Source of the DNA: an uncultured Alphaproteobacteria bacterium
GTDB taxonomy: Bacteria; Pseudomonadota; Alphaproteobacteria; HIMB59
Direction of reading: 5' to 3'
DNA length: 64,000 nucleotides
NCBI GenBank assembly: GCA_902518505.1
Contig: CABYGG010000001.1
Location: forward strand, 1 to 64,000
Shown: piece after piece, positions 1 through 9,548 of the stretch
Layout of the letters: the number at the start of each line of letters is the position of its first letter
Numbering within the stretch: the first letter of the stretch is position 1
Program-made: the position numbers and the translations under genes
The notes under the pieces: model-generated
Database searches by the model: none
What the model was told of the DNA's origin: nothing
What the model saw: the letters and a program-made list of their open reading frames with translations, nothing else

Positions 1-699
1 GAGGCTTTACCATATTTTGGTAATGGTAAACACTTTGGTTCACGAATAGAAATTCTTGATGATTACCTTTATGTAAGCATTGGTGAAAGAGGAAAAGGCA
101 TGATTGCTCAGGACTCCTCAAATTCAATTGGTTCAATAATCAGAATACATAAAAATGGTGAGCATCCTAAAGACAATCCTTTCATATCTGGTAATGATTG
201 GCTTCCTGAGTTATTTCAAATTGGTGTAAGGAACCCTCAAGGGATGACTTTGGATCCTCATACTAAATCTATTTATATATCTAATCATGGACCTAAAGGA
301 GGAGACTTTATAGGTAAAGTAGTAAGAGGTACTAATTATGGTTGGAAGAAAATAGGATGGGGAGGAACAAATTACTCTGGAACTAAAATTGGAGATGGCA
401 ATGCTTGGGAACCTGGTTTTTTAAAACCAGAATTTATTTGGGTACCTTCAATTGCAATTAGTGGTATCAAATTTTATCAAGGAGAGGCTTTTCCAGAATG
501 GCAAAATTCACTTTTGGTGTCCTCATTAAAATTCAGATACTTATCTGTATTGCATAGAGAAAATAATAAATTTGTTAAAGAGGAAATAGTATTTAAAGAT
601 AAAATTGGGAGAGTCAGAGATATGGAAATAGATAGATTGGGAAATATATATATTATTGCTGATGAGACTAACTCAAATTTATTTGTTTTAAAACCATAG
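1..699 (+). CDS. PQQ-dependent sugar dehydrogenase, 5'-truncated
   Basis: The reading frame is open from the first base of the window, so the N-terminus lies outside it. The visible 232 residues match the soluble aldose sugar dehydrogenase (GDSH/YliI) beta-propeller: a HFGSRI stretch, a YLYVSIGERG blade motif, GVRNPQGMTLDP and a GDFIGKVVRGTNYGW segment are all typical. Family members oxidise aldose sugars at C1 to lactones in the periplasm, using PQQ and Ca2+. The downstream cluster handles galactosides, so an aldose substrate fits, but which one is unknown. The signal peptide cannot be checked because the start is missing. Confidence 0.85.
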   Translation, partial: EALPYFGNGKHFGSRIEILDDYLYVSIGERGKGMIAQDSSNSIGSIIRIHKNGEHPKDNPFISGNDWLPELFQIGVRNPQGMTLDPHTKSIYISNHGPKGGDFIGKVVRGTNYGWKKIGWGGTNYSGTKIGDGNAWEPGFLKPEFIWVPSIAISGIKFYQGEAFPEWQNSLLVSSLKFRYLSVLHRENNKFVKEEIVFKDKIGRVRDMEIDRLGNIYIIADETNSNLFVLKP

Positions 700-719
700 C
701 TTTAATCTATCCTAATCAA

Positions 720-1022
720 ATGCGAAACATTTTACTTTTTATTTTCATGTTTTTTAACTTTAGTTTATATGCGTATAATGAAGATGAAATTATTTGTATT
801 GCGACTTATGAATTAGCTACAGATTTTTTTTCATCAATGAAAGATGAAAAAACTTCACAGGAGATGTTTTTAAAAAAACAAGAATTACTCGATAAATACG
901 AGGATGGTCATTTTCCATTAGAAGATATAGAATTTATGAAAACAGAAATACACTATGCTTGGTCGAATAATTTTGATTTCCTTCCTCCTATTTTAGAAAA
1001 TTGTGTCCAAAATATTAAGTAA
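720..1022 (+). CDS. Small secreted protein of unknown function
   Basis: The 100-residue product begins with a hydrophobic stretch (about residues 2-18) that looks like a signal peptide. The mature part is acidic and mostly helical, with two cysteines (near residues 26 and 95) that could form a disulfide. It starts 20 bp after the sugar dehydrogenase stop and is probably co-transcribed with it. No family is recognised. Confidence 0.6.
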   Translation: MRNILLFIFMFFNFSLYAYNEDEIICIATYELATDFFSSMKDEKTSQEMFLKKQELLDKYEDGHFPLEDIEFMKTEIHYAWSNNFDFLPPILENCVQNIK

Positions 1023-1084
1023 AATAAGTCTATAAATAGGATAATTACTATGAATTTTTTTTGCTATCTGTATAAAATTAGAAC

Positions 1085-2062
1085 ATGAAAATTTTAGTTG
1101 TGGGTGGCATCGGATACATAGGCTCACATATGTTAAAGCGTTTCAAAGAAACAAATTATGACATTGAAATTCTTGATAATTTATCAAGTGGACAAAAAGA
1201 GAACACTCTAAATTACAAACTTCACGTTTGTGACTTATCAGATAAGAAAACAGTTAATAAAATATTGTCAGAGCAAAACTATGATCTTGTAATGCATTTT
1301 GCAGCATCAATTAATGTTGAGGAGTCGTATAATAATCCAAAAAAATATCAACAAAATAACGTAATCAATACAATCAACCTTCTTGAGTGTATGAGAGATT
1401 TAAAAATTAATAAATTTATATTTTCTTCATCTGCTGCTGTTTATGGTGAACCTGAGCACCTTCCAGTTACTGAACTACATCCTTTTAATCCAGTAAATCC
1501 ATATGGTGATACAAAAGCAGAAGTTGAAAAAATTTTAAAAAGTTACGAGGAGTCTTGTGGTTTAAAATATGTATCACTGAGATACTTTAATGCTTGTGGC
1601 GCCCATCTCGATGGCACAATAGGTGAAATGCACGATCCAGAAACACACTTAATACCCCTTGTGCTTCAAGTTGCTTCAGGAAGAAAAAAACATATTAGTA
1701 TTTTTGGTGATGATTATCCTACCCCTGATGGAACTTGTGTGAGAGATTATGTTCATGTAATGGATATAGTAGAGGCTCATATATTAGCTATGGAAAATTT
1801 AACGAATACAAACAAATCTCAAGTTTTTAATATTGGCAACAAAAAAGGTTTTAGTGTTAATCAAATTATCCAGATGGCCAAAGAAATTACTAAAGTCGAT
1901 ATTCCCTTCAAGATTCAAGGAAGGCGAAAGGGAGATCCAGCAGAGCTAATTGCTGATAATAAAAAAATAATGAATTTATTAAACTGGAACCCAAAATACT
2001 CTGATTTAGAGACTATCGTCAAATCAGCATGGAATTGGGAAAAAACTTTAAAAATAAGGTAA
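1085..2062 (+). CDS. galE: UDP-glucose 4-epimerase
   Basis: This 325-residue extended SDR interconverts UDP-galactose and UDP-glucose with bound NAD in the cytoplasm. It shows the N-terminal nucleotide motif GGIGYIGSHM, the SSSAAVYG segment carrying the catalytic serine, and the YGDTK Tyr-x3-Lys pair. It also has a RYFNACGAH motif and a GTCVRDYVHVMD motif that are characteristic of GalE. Its length is close to the usual 330-340. With galT and galK downstream it completes the Leloir pathway, so the galactose role is well supported. Confidence 0.95.
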   Translation: MKILVVGGIGYIGSHMLKRFKETNYDIEILDNLSSGQKENTLNYKLHVCDLSDKKTVNKILSEQNYDLVMHFAASINVEESYNNPKKYQQNNVINTINLLECMRDLKINKFIFSSSAAVYGEPEHLPVTELHPFNPVNPYGDTKAEVEKILKSYEESCGLKYVSLRYFNACGAHLDGTIGEMHDPETHLIPLVLQVASGRKKHISIFGDDYPTPDGTCVRDYVHVMDIVEAHILAMENLTNTNKSQVFNIGNKKGFSVNQIIQMAKEITKVDIPFKIQGRRKGDPAELIADNKKIMNLLNWNPKYSDLETIVKSAWNWEKTLKIR

Positions 2063-2153
2063 ATTAGCTATTTTACTGTATCAATATAATTATTTTAATA
2101 TAATAAGACTGCTTAATTAAATACAATCTAATATAGATTTGTAGGAGGATAAA

Positions 2154-3395
2154 ATGAAAAAAATCATAGCTACTTTAATAGCTATTCTAGCTATGGGATT
2201 TTCTTCTTCATTCGCAGGGACATTAGTCATTAATACTGATTTAACTGATCCAGCTCCAAAAGCAGCGTTTGAATGGGCTTTTAATAAATTCCAAGAAGAA
2301 AACCCTGACGTCACAATTGAAGTTAATAACTTCGATCATGAAGGATATAAACAAGCAATCAGAAATTTTTTAACCACTAGCCCCCCTGATGTTTTCAATT
2401 GGTATGCAGGAAACAGAATGCTTCCATTTGTAAGAGCAGGGCTTGTAGAGGATGTATCAGATATCTGGTCAGATACAGGATGGGTTGATGGAAACTTAAC
2501 AGAAGGTATGTCTCACGCTAAGAAACCAATGACTATTGGTGGCAAACAGTGGGGTATTCCATACACCTATTACCAGTGGGGTGTTTATTACAGAAAAGAT
2601 ATTTTTGAGGCCAACGGGATTTCAGTACCAACAACTTGGGATGAATTTGTTGCTGCCTGCGCAACATTGAAAGCCGCAGGTGTTACACCAATTACGATTG
2701 GATCAAAGTATCTTTGGACAACAGCAGGTGTCTTTGACTATTTAAATTTAAGAACAAATGGTTATGAGTTCCACATGGCTTTGACAAAAGGTGAAATACC
2801 TTACACTGACCCTAGAGTGCATGCTGTATTTGACAAGTGGGATGAGTTAGTTAAACCAGGATATTTTCTCGAAAATCATGCCTCGCTTGCCTGGCAAGAA
2901 GCAATTCCCCCAATGATTAATGGAGAGGCGGCGATGTATGTTATGGGTAACTTCTCAGTTGCATTATTCAAAGAGGGTGGATTAACAAATGACAACCTCG
3001 GCTTTTTCCAATTCCCAGAAATAACTCCTGGTATTCCTATGGCTGAAGAGGCACCAACTGATACGATGCACATTGCATCTGGAGCCAAAAATAAGACAGA
3101 TGCTAAAAGATTCTTGATCTTTTTAAGCAGAGCAGATGTTCAAGAGGAGATGAATAAGACTCTAGGACAACTGCCAGTTAATAGCGGCTCTAAAGTTGAT
3201 CCAGATCCATTTTTAGAAGCAGGTTTGAATATGTTAAATAACGCATATGCAATGGCGCAATTCTACGACAGGGATGCCCCAGCTGAAATGGCCTCTGAAG
3301 GAATGAAGGGTTTTCAAGAATATATGGTTAATCCTGATAGAAGAGATAAAATTCTTGAGCGTTTAGAAAAAGTACGCCAAAGAGTTTATAAATAA
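2154..3395 (+). CDS. Sugar ABC transporter substrate-binding protein
   Basis: This 413-residue family 1 extracellular solute-binding protein (MalE/UgpB type) has a signal peptide at residues 1-22 ending SSFAG. A strong GGAGG site lies 7 bases before the ATG. The fold signature includes FNKFQEENPDVTIEV, WGIPYTYYQWGVYYRKDIFE and INGEAAMYVMGNF. It captures an oligosaccharide in the periplasm for the two permeases that follow. The alpha-galactosidase, galT and galK downstream argue for an alpha-galactoside ligand, but the ligand is inferred from context only. Confidence 0.92.
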   Translation: MKKIIATLIAILAMGFSSSFAGTLVINTDLTDPAPKAAFEWAFNKFQEENPDVTIEVNNFDHEGYKQAIRNFLTTSPPDVFNWYAGNRMLPFVRAGLVEDVSDIWSDTGWVDGNLTEGMSHAKKPMTIGGKQWGIPYTYYQWGVYYRKDIFEANGISVPTTWDEFVAACATLKAAGVTPITIGSKYLWTTAGVFDYLNLRTNGYEFHMALTKGEIPYTDPRVHAVFDKWDELVKPGYFLENHASLAWQEAIPPMINGEAAMYVMGNFSVALFKEGGLTNDNLGFFQFPEITPGIPMAEEAPTDTMHIASGAKNKTDAKRFLIFLSRADVQEEMNKTLGQLPVNSGSKVDPDPFLEAGLNMLNNAYAMAQFYDRDAPAEMASEGMKGFQEYMVNPDRRDKILERLEKVRQRVYK

Positions 3396-3407
3396 TCAAT
3401 TTCAATT

Positions 3408-3428
3408 GGGGTGGTTTTCAACCACCCC
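3408..3428 (+). terminator. Intra-operon hairpin between binding protein and permease genes
   Basis: The sequence GGGGTGGTT-TTC-AACCACCCC forms a perfect 9-bp stem with a 3-base loop, 12 bases after the binding-protein stop codon, and is followed by ATTTCTT. Hairpins here commonly lower permease expression relative to the binding protein, by partial termination or by protecting the upstream mRNA end. It also argues that the permease starts after the hairpin, at the GTG at 3439, rather than at TTG 3406. Confidence 0.7.
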
Positions 3429-3438
3429 ATTTCTTAAC

Positions 3439-4356
3439 GTGCCTGATTCAACACAAATTACATATAGAAAGTCATCATGGTGGAAACTTAATCAACAAAG
3501 GTTAACACCATGGATTTTTTTGTTTCCAGGTTTATTACTATTTTTAGTCTACGTAATCTGGCCAATTTTTAATTCTCTATATATTTCTTTATTACAATGG
3601 GACGGGCTATCTCCAGCAATTTACGTTGGATTATCAAATTATATAGAATTATTGGACGACGAATATTTTTATATTTCGTTAATGAATAATCTTAAGTGGT
3701 TAATCTTATTTATGTTAGCTGTTCCAATAGGATTAGGCTTAGCAATATTTTTAAATCAAACTATTTTTGGTATAAGACTCATCAAATCTCTTTTCTTTTT
3801 CCCTTTTGTAATTTCCCAAGTTGTTATCGGAATTATATTTTCATGGTTTTACAATCCAAGAGGTGTTATTGGGCCTTTTTTAGATAAATTAGGTCTCAGT
3901 AATTATGCCATATTAGCAGATGAGAATTTTGCTACCTATGGAATTATCTTTGCAGGAATTTACCCACAAATTGCATACTGTATGATCTTGTATTTAACGG
4001 GCTTAAACAATCTTAATACAGATCAAATTGAGGCAGGTAGAATGGATGGTGCAAAAGGTTTCTCTTTATTTAAAAATATTATCTTACCTCAATTGAAGCC
4101 AGCCACTTTTCTAGCAATTGTTGTAACTGTGATCGGATCCCTGAGAAGTTTTGACATGGTTGCTATCATGACACAAGGTGGCCCATATGGTTCAACTAAT
4201 GTTTTAGCCTATTATATGTTTGAGACCGCTTTAAGCGAATATGGATATAGAATGGGCTATGGTTCAGCTATTGCAGCAGTTTTATTCACCATAATGATGT
4301 TCTATATATTATTTTTTATTTATCGGATGTATCAAAGTGAGAAAAAAGGACTTTAA
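3439..4356 (+). CDS. Sugar ABC transporter permease (MalF/UgpA type)
   Basis: This is an inner-membrane permease of the binding-protein-dependent MalF-type family. Six predicted membrane helices begin at the WIFLFPGLLLFLVYVIWPIF segment. The EAA loop that contacts the ATPase is visible as EAGRMDGAKGFSLFKNIILP. The start was placed at GTG 3439 because the upstream in-frame TTG lies inside a hairpin. It abuts the next permease, whose ATG directly follows this stop. No ATPase gene lies in this operon. Confidence 0.9.
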   Translation: MPDSTQITYRKSSWWKLNQQRLTPWIFLFPGLLLFLVYVIWPIFNSLYISLLQWDGLSPAIYVGLSNYIELLDDEYFYISLMNNLKWLILFMLAVPIGLGLAIFLNQTIFGIRLIKSLFFFPFVISQVVIGIIFSWFYNPRGVIGPFLDKLGLSNYAILADENFATYGIIFAGIYPQIAYCMILYLTGLNNLNTDQIEAGRMDGAKGFSLFKNIILPQLKPATFLAIVVTVIGSLRSFDMVAIMTQGGPYGSTNVLAYYMFETALSEYGYRMGYGSAIAAVLFTIMMFYILFFIYRMYQSEKKGL

Positions 4357-5208
4357 ATGTTTCCCATACCAATTCAAAAAAGACCTTTAATTAACAGGAT
4401 TTCATACAAAATACTTGTACCTGTATCTTTGTTCGTTTGGTTGATTCCTCTAATAGGGATTATGCTTACTTCAATTAGAGGTCTAGGAGATATCACCGCA
4501 GGAAATTATTGGGGCATACCTAGTGAATTTTTATTATTTAGTAACATTAAAGATGTATTTCAAAATACCCCAATGTTGTCTTACATAATTAATAGTTTTA
4601 AAATAACCATCCCCACTGTAATAGGTGCTGTTGCTATAAGCTGTATGACAGGTTTTGCATTAGCATCATATAAGTTTAAAGCAAATCTTTTTATCTTTTT
4701 CACGTTTATTGCTGGAAATTTTGTTCCCTTTCAAATTTTAATGATACCAGTTCGAGACCTGACTTTTCAAATGGGTTTGTATGATACAGTTACAGGATTA
4801 GTTTTATTTCATGTCGCCTTTCAAACTGGCTTTTGTACTTTGTTTATGAGAAATTTTATTAAAGCTTTACCAAATGAGTTATTTGAGGCCGCAAGGATTG
4901 ATGGTACTTCGGAGTTTAATATATTCTTGAAAATAGTAGTTCCCCTTACAAGACCAGCTATTGCTGCTTTGTCTGTGCTAATATTTACATTTATATGGAA
5001 TGACTTTTTTTGGGCAACTGTTTTAATTCAAGGACAACACGCAATGCCAATTACTGCAGGTTTGAAATCTCTAAACGGTCAATGGGTTACTGTCTATCAT
5101 CTTCTATCTGCTGGATCAATAATCGCAGCAGTTCCTCCTGTGATAATGTTTTTTCTAATGCAAAAACATTTTATTGCTGGTCTTACACTAGGCGCTAGTA
5201 AGGGATAG
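4357..5208 (+). CDS. Sugar ABC transporter permease (MalG/UgpE type)
   Basis: This 283-residue inner-membrane permease pairs with the preceding one. It has six predicted helices and the EAA motif EAARIDGTSEFNIFLKIVVP, typical of MalG-like subunits, and ends in the family-typical FIAGLTLGASKG. The start codon follows the upstream stop without a gap and the next gene begins 2 bases after its end, so translation is probably coupled. Confidence 0.92.
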   Translation: MFPIPIQKRPLINRISYKILVPVSLFVWLIPLIGIMLTSIRGLGDITAGNYWGIPSEFLLFSNIKDVFQNTPMLSYIINSFKITIPTVIGAVAISCMTGFALASYKFKANLFIFFTFIAGNFVPFQILMIPVRDLTFQMGLYDTVTGLVLFHVAFQTGFCTLFMRNFIKALPNELFEAARIDGTSEFNIFLKIVVPLTRPAIAALSVLIFTFIWNDFFWATVLIQGQHAMPITAGLKSLNGQWVTVYHLLSAGSIIAAVPPVIMFFLMQKHFIAGLTLGASKG

Positions 5209-5210
5209 AA

Positions 5211-6539
5211 TTGGCTAAAATTACTTTTATAGGTGCGGGAAGTACTGTCTTCATGAAAAGTATTTTGGCAGATATTTTACTTGAGCCGGAATTAAATTCG
5301 TTTGATATTGCCTTACATGATATAGACCCAAAAAGATTAAAAACATCACAAATAGTAGCTGATAATATTTGTAAGTCGCTAAAAGCTCCAGCATCAATAA
5401 AAACTTCGTTAGATAGAAAAGAGGCTCTTAAAGGCGCTGATTTTGTTATAGTTATGATACAGGTTGGAGGTTATGAACCCTCAACTGTTATTGATTTTGA
5501 AATACCAGCCAAGTATGGACTTCAACAAACAATTGCAGACACGCTAGGTATTGGAGGCATTATGCGCGGGTTGAGAACAGTTCCTGTTTTAGTTGAAATT
5601 GCTAAAGATATAATAGAACAATGCCCTAAAGCGTGGATGCTTCAATATGTAAATCCTATGGCAATCAATTGTCTAGCTCTCTCAGACTTTATTCCCGAGC
5701 TTCAATATGTAGGACTTTGTCATTCTGTCCAAGGTACAGCTGCTGATTTAGCGAGAGACATAAATGAAGATTTAAGCAAAATTCAATATGAGTGCTCTGG
5801 AATAAATCATATGTCATTTTTTACAAAGTTTGAAAAAAAATTAGATAATGGTTTAACGGAAGATCTTTACCCTAAAATTTTTAAGGCAGGAGAGGAAGGG
5901 AATTTTGGCACCAATTGGGATGGTTGTTCAAATCACGTAAGATATGAAGTATTGAAAAGGCTTGGTTATTTTGTTACAGAGTCATCGGAACATTTTGCAG
6001 AATATACACCTTGGTTTATTAAAAATCACCAAAAAGAATTAATCTCAAAATTTGATATTCCAGTTAATGAATACATTCGTCGCTGTAAAAAACAAATTCA
6101 AGAATGGGAAATGCAAGAAAAAGAGTTAATTAGCAAACCTCAAAAAGAGTATAATAAATCTGTCGAGTATGCTTCGAGAATAATTTTATCAATGGTAACC
6201 GGAAATCAAGACACTGTTTATGGTAATGTTCTTAATAAAAATTTCATACCTAATTTACCTAACAATTGCTGTGTTGAAGTCCCTTGTATTGTTCAAAAAA
6301 ATGACCTTACCCCACAATCAGTACCACCATTACCTATGCACTTAGCAAATCTAATTAATACCAATATTAATGTTCAGCAATTAACAGTTGAGGCTCTTAA
6401 AACTCTTAAGAAAGAGAGCATTTATCATGCTGCCATGCTAGACCCACACACCGCTGGTGAACTTAATTTAGATCAAATTTGGAAAATGGTTGATGAGCTA
6501 CTTGACGCTCATGGTTCAATGTTACCTGTTTTCAAATGA
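5211..6539 (+). CDS. GH4 glycosidase, alpha-galactosidase (MelA-like)
   Basis: This 442-residue NAD- and Mn-dependent family 4 glycosidase has the N-terminal nucleotide motif ITFIGAGSTVF. The metal ligands Cys170 (VGLCHS) and His200 (GINHMS) are present. The segment YGLQQTIADTLGIGGIMRGL is characteristic of melibiase-type GH4. It would split alpha-galactosides such as melibiose or galactosylglycerols in the cytoplasm. TTG at 5211 is the only sensible start, 2 bases after the permease. It lies immediately before galT and galK, which supports galactose release. Confidence 0.88.
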   Translation: MAKITFIGAGSTVFMKSILADILLEPELNSFDIALHDIDPKRLKTSQIVADNICKSLKAPASIKTSLDRKEALKGADFVIVMIQVGGYEPSTVIDFEIPAKYGLQQTIADTLGIGGIMRGLRTVPVLVEIAKDIIEQCPKAWMLQYVNPMAINCLALSDFIPELQYVGLCHSVQGTAADLARDINEDLSKIQYECSGINHMSFFTKFEKKLDNGLTEDLYPKIFKAGEEGNFGTNWDGCSNHVRYEVLKRLGYFVTESSEHFAEYTPWFIKNHQKELISKFDIPVNEYIRRCKKQIQEWEMQEKELISKPQKEYNKSVEYASRIILSMVTGNQDTVYGNVLNKNFIPNLPNNCCVEVPCIVQKNDLTPQSVPPLPMHLANLINTNINVQQLTVEALKTLKKESIYHAAMLDPHTAGELNLDQIWKMVDELLDAHGSMLPVFK

Positions 6540-7594
6540 TGGCTAATCTATCGATAAAAAGAATTGACAGGGGTGATGGAAAAGAACTAATTTTATTTAG
6601 TCAAAATCCCATAAACTACAAAGTTTTTGAAGGCTTACCGCCAATCTCTGGTAACAAAACTCATCTTAGGTATCACCCAACTCGCTCTGAATGGGTAGGA
6701 TACTCAACATCAAGACAAAACAGAACCTTTTTACCTAAGGCCCTTGAATGTCCATTATGTCCAATGAAAAATGACGAAGCACCGAGTGACATTCCTGTTA
6801 ACCAATATGAGGTTGCCATCTTTACAAATCGTTTTAGCTCATTCAAATTAGTCGAGTCTGATATACCTCATTTAGAAGTAGAAACTAATCAGGCAGTAGG
6901 AACTTGTGATGTAATTTCTTATAGTTCGAAACATAACGATGAGTTTTCTAAGCTACCTATTGAGAGAATTGAACTAATTATTCAAGCACTATCTAACCGC
7001 ACTGAGGAATTATATAATAATTCAAAAATTGAATTTGTTTTACCATTTGAAAACAAAGGAAAAGAAATTGGGGTAACTTTAGATCATCCTCATGGACAAA
7101 TATATAGTTTTGGACATACTCCAGAATTGATTAAAAGGCAAGCTATAGTACAAAAATCAAATCCTCTCGAAAAATATTTATCGAATATTCCCAAAGAATT
7201 AATTTTAAATAAAAATTCTTCTGCTATATCCTTTGTGCCTCGTTGGGCTAGATACCCCTTTGAAATTTGGATAGTACCTTACCGAAGGACATCTAATATT
7301 TTTGAACTTTCAGAAAATGAGCAAAAAGATCTTGCTGAACTTATGCTTGATGCCTCTAAAAGTTTAGACAAAGTATTTGATGATCCTATGCCGTATACTC
7401 TTGCATGGCAACTATCTCCCAAAGGTTATGAGAATTCTTACCATTTTCATGTCTGCTTTCAACCTATACGCAGATCAAAATCAAAATTAAAATATTTAGC
7501 AGGTGTTGAGCAAATTACAGGTTTTTTTTTAGTAGATCTTCCTCCAGAACGCTCAGCTCGTATCTTGAGAAGTGAAGAACTTCCTGATGAATAG
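6536..7594 (+). CDS. galT: Galactose-1-phosphate uridylyltransferase
   Basis: This 352-residue cytoplasmic enzyme transfers UMP from UDP-glucose to galactose-1-phosphate. The zinc cysteines are in CPLCP (Cys72 and Cys75), and the active-site HPHGQ motif (His184-Pro-His186-Gly-Gln188) contains the histidine that carries the uridylyl group. The RYHPTRSEWV start of the domain is typical of GalT. The ATG overlaps the stop of the GH4 gene by 4 bases; a second ATG at 6539 is an equally possible start. Confidence 0.95.
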   Translation: MMANLSIKRIDRGDGKELILFSQNPINYKVFEGLPPISGNKTHLRYHPTRSEWVGYSTSRQNRTFLPKALECPLCPMKNDEAPSDIPVNQYEVAIFTNRFSSFKLVESDIPHLEVETNQAVGTCDVISYSSKHNDEFSKLPIERIELIIQALSNRTEELYNNSKIEFVLPFENKGKEIGVTLDHPHGQIYSFGHTPELIKRQAIVQKSNPLEKYLSNIPKELILNKNSSAISFVPRWARYPFEIWIVPYRRTSNIFELSENEQKDLAELMLDASKSLDKVFDDPMPYTLAWQLSPKGYENSYHFHVCFQPIRRSKSKLKYLAGVEQITGFFLVDLPPERSARILRSEELPDE

Positions 7595-8681
7595 TCAGTC
7601 TTTATTTAAGCAGCACTTCAACTATTCTGCAGTATCATCATCAGAGGCACATGGAAGAGTAAATTTAATTGGTGAGCACACCGATTATAATAAAGGTTTC
7701 GTACTTCCAACATTAATCGAACAGAAAATTGAAGTAAGTCTTAGTCCTCGATTAGACTCTAAAATAGTTGGTATTTCTGAAGAATTTGGTGAAAAGACCG
7801 TATTATCTGACTCAAATACTGATGGCACTTGGATAGATTTTGTCAGAGGAGCTTTGTATTATATGGCAAAGGAAGGGCAACTAATTAAAGGTTTAAATAT
7901 TGCGGTTGTCTCTAGTATTCCAACAGGGTCTGGATTATCTTCTTCAGCCGCACTTGAAATAGCAATTTTGAGGGCCTTGTGTCAAATGGTTGGACATGAA
8001 TTATCATCAACTAAAATAGCAAAAATAGGACAGCTGATAGAGCATCATTTTATAGGAACCTTTTGTGGAATTATGGATCAAATGTCGTCATCAAAATCTA
8101 AATTTGGACAAGTATTATTCTTGGATTGTGAAAATTTGAATACAGAAATAGTACCCATCTTTGAAGATTATACTTTCATAATTATTCATTCTGGAAGTAC
8201 ACGAAAACTTTCAGAAGGATTGTATAATGAAAGAAAAAGAGAGACAGAAATAGCTAGTAAATCTCTTAATATCTCGTCATTACGCCATGCAGAAATTTCT
8301 GATTTAAATATTATTAAAGATCCTAAAATTTTTAGAAGAGCTAGACATGTCATTACTGAAAACGTTCGAGTACTAAAGGCTGTACAATTTTTAAAAGATA
8401 ATAATGCGCAAGCATTTGGAAATTTAATGAACGAAAGTCATATTTCCATGGACAAAGATTATGAAATATCTAGTCCTGAATTAAATCATATTGTTAAAAC
8501 TGCTCAGTCAAACGGTGCTTTAGGCGCAAGACTTACGGGAGCTGGATTTGGAGGTTGCACTGTGGTTTTGTCGTCAAATACTCGAAGAGATGATATTATC
8601 AAAAAAATATTAGAACATTGTCCTAAATCATATTTAGTTACCAATATAGGGCAAAATATTGCACCTAGTAAAAATGAATAA
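7587..8681 (+). CDS. galK: Galactokinase
   Basis: This GHMP-family kinase phosphorylates galactose with ATP. It shows the galactokinase signature GRVNLIGEHTDYNKGFVLP, the phosphate loop PTGSGLSSSAALE and the C-terminal LTGAGFGGCTV motif. The ATG at 7587 is preferred over GTG 7572 because it gives the family-typical N-terminus and overlaps galT by only 8 bases. The tight packing of galT, galK and the next gene indicates one transcript. Confidence 0.95.
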   Translation: MNSQSLFKQHFNYSAVSSSEAHGRVNLIGEHTDYNKGFVLPTLIEQKIEVSLSPRLDSKIVGISEEFGEKTVLSDSNTDGTWIDFVRGALYYMAKEGQLIKGLNIAVVSSIPTGSGLSSSAALEIAILRALCQMVGHELSSTKIAKIGQLIEHHFIGTFCGIMDQMSSSKSKFGQVLFLDCENLNTEIVPIFEDYTFIIIHSGSTRKLSEGLYNERKRETEIASKSLNISSLRHAEISDLNIIKDPKIFRRARHVITENVRVLKAVQFLKDNNAQAFGNLMNESHISMDKDYEISSPELNHIVKTAQSNGALGARLTGAGFGGCTVVLSSNTRRDDIIKKILEHCPKSYLVTNIGQNIAPSKNE

Positions 8682-9546
8682 ATCTAAAGTTACAACAATT
8701 CTTAAATGCAAAAATTTACTTGGCGAAAGTTGTTTTTGGGACCCAAGATATAACTGCTTAGTTTGGACAGACATAGAAGCAAAGAAGGCATGGATGTTTG
8801 ATGATAACAATCAAAGCTTTGTTTTTAATTTACCAGATAGGGCAGGGTTTATTCTTCCAAGGAAAAAAGAGGGATTTATTATTGGATTTCCCAAATTTAT
8901 TTCTATCTGTGATAAAAATTTTTCTTCATTTGAAAAAATATGCGAAGTTGAAATCACAAATAATCAAACTCGAATTAATGATGCAAAAGTAGATCCTTAT
9001 GGAGGCATAGTATTTGGTACTTATAATGAAGATCCGGATAAAGTAAAAAGAAAGCCTATTGCAAATCTCTATAGACTTGCGCCAAATTTATCTCTAACAC
9101 AACTTTTGTCAAACATCACAGTTTCTAATGGAATAGCCTTTTCAGAAGATGAAAATATCATGTATTTTGCTGATACTCCGACTGGTCGAATACAAAAATT
9201 CGAGTACACTAAAAATTTCAATAAGTTTTATGAATTAGAAACAAATATGATCTTTAAAAATGTCGGTGAACCCGATGGAGCTACTGTAGATATAGATAAT
9301 AATTATTGGTCAGCAAGAGTCAGAGGGAAATGCATTATTTGTGTTGATACAAAAGATGAAAAAATTATAGAAAAAATTAGTCTTCCAACCAATACGCCCA
9401 CATGTGTAACTTTTGGTGGTGCTAATTTAAACAGTCTTTACATTACATCTTTAAGAGCAGACCCAACTACTGATAATGAAGGTGGAAATCTTCATAAAAT
9501 TGAAACTAGTACTCAAGGCCGTGCTCAACTTTTAACTGATATTTGA
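8674..9546 (+). CDS. SMP-30/gluconolactonase-family sugar lactonase
   Basis: This 290-residue six-bladed propeller belongs to the SMP-30/LRE family, whose members hydrolyse sugar lactones using one divalent metal. The metal-site positions can be seen: Glu in LLGESCFWD, Asn in TRINDAKVDP, Asn in VSNGIAFSED and Asp in GEPDGATVD. The start overlaps galK by 8 bases, so it belongs to the galactose operon. It could open galactono- or gluconolactone made by the sugar dehydrogenase at the left end. The exact lactone is not determined. Confidence 0.88.
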   Translation: MNKSKVTTILKCKNLLGESCFWDPRYNCLVWTDIEAKKAWMFDDNNQSFVFNLPDRAGFILPRKKEGFIIGFPKFISICDKNFSSFEKICEVEITNNQTRINDAKVDPYGGIVFGTYNEDPDKVKRKPIANLYRLAPNLSLTQLLSNITVSNGIAFSEDENIMYFADTPTGRIQKFEYTKNFNKFYELETNMIFKNVGEPDGATVDIDNNYWSARVRGKCIICVDTKDEKIIEKISLPTNTPTCVTFGGANLNSLYITSLRADPTTDNEGGNLHKIETSTQGRAQLLTDI

Positions 9547-9548
9547 TT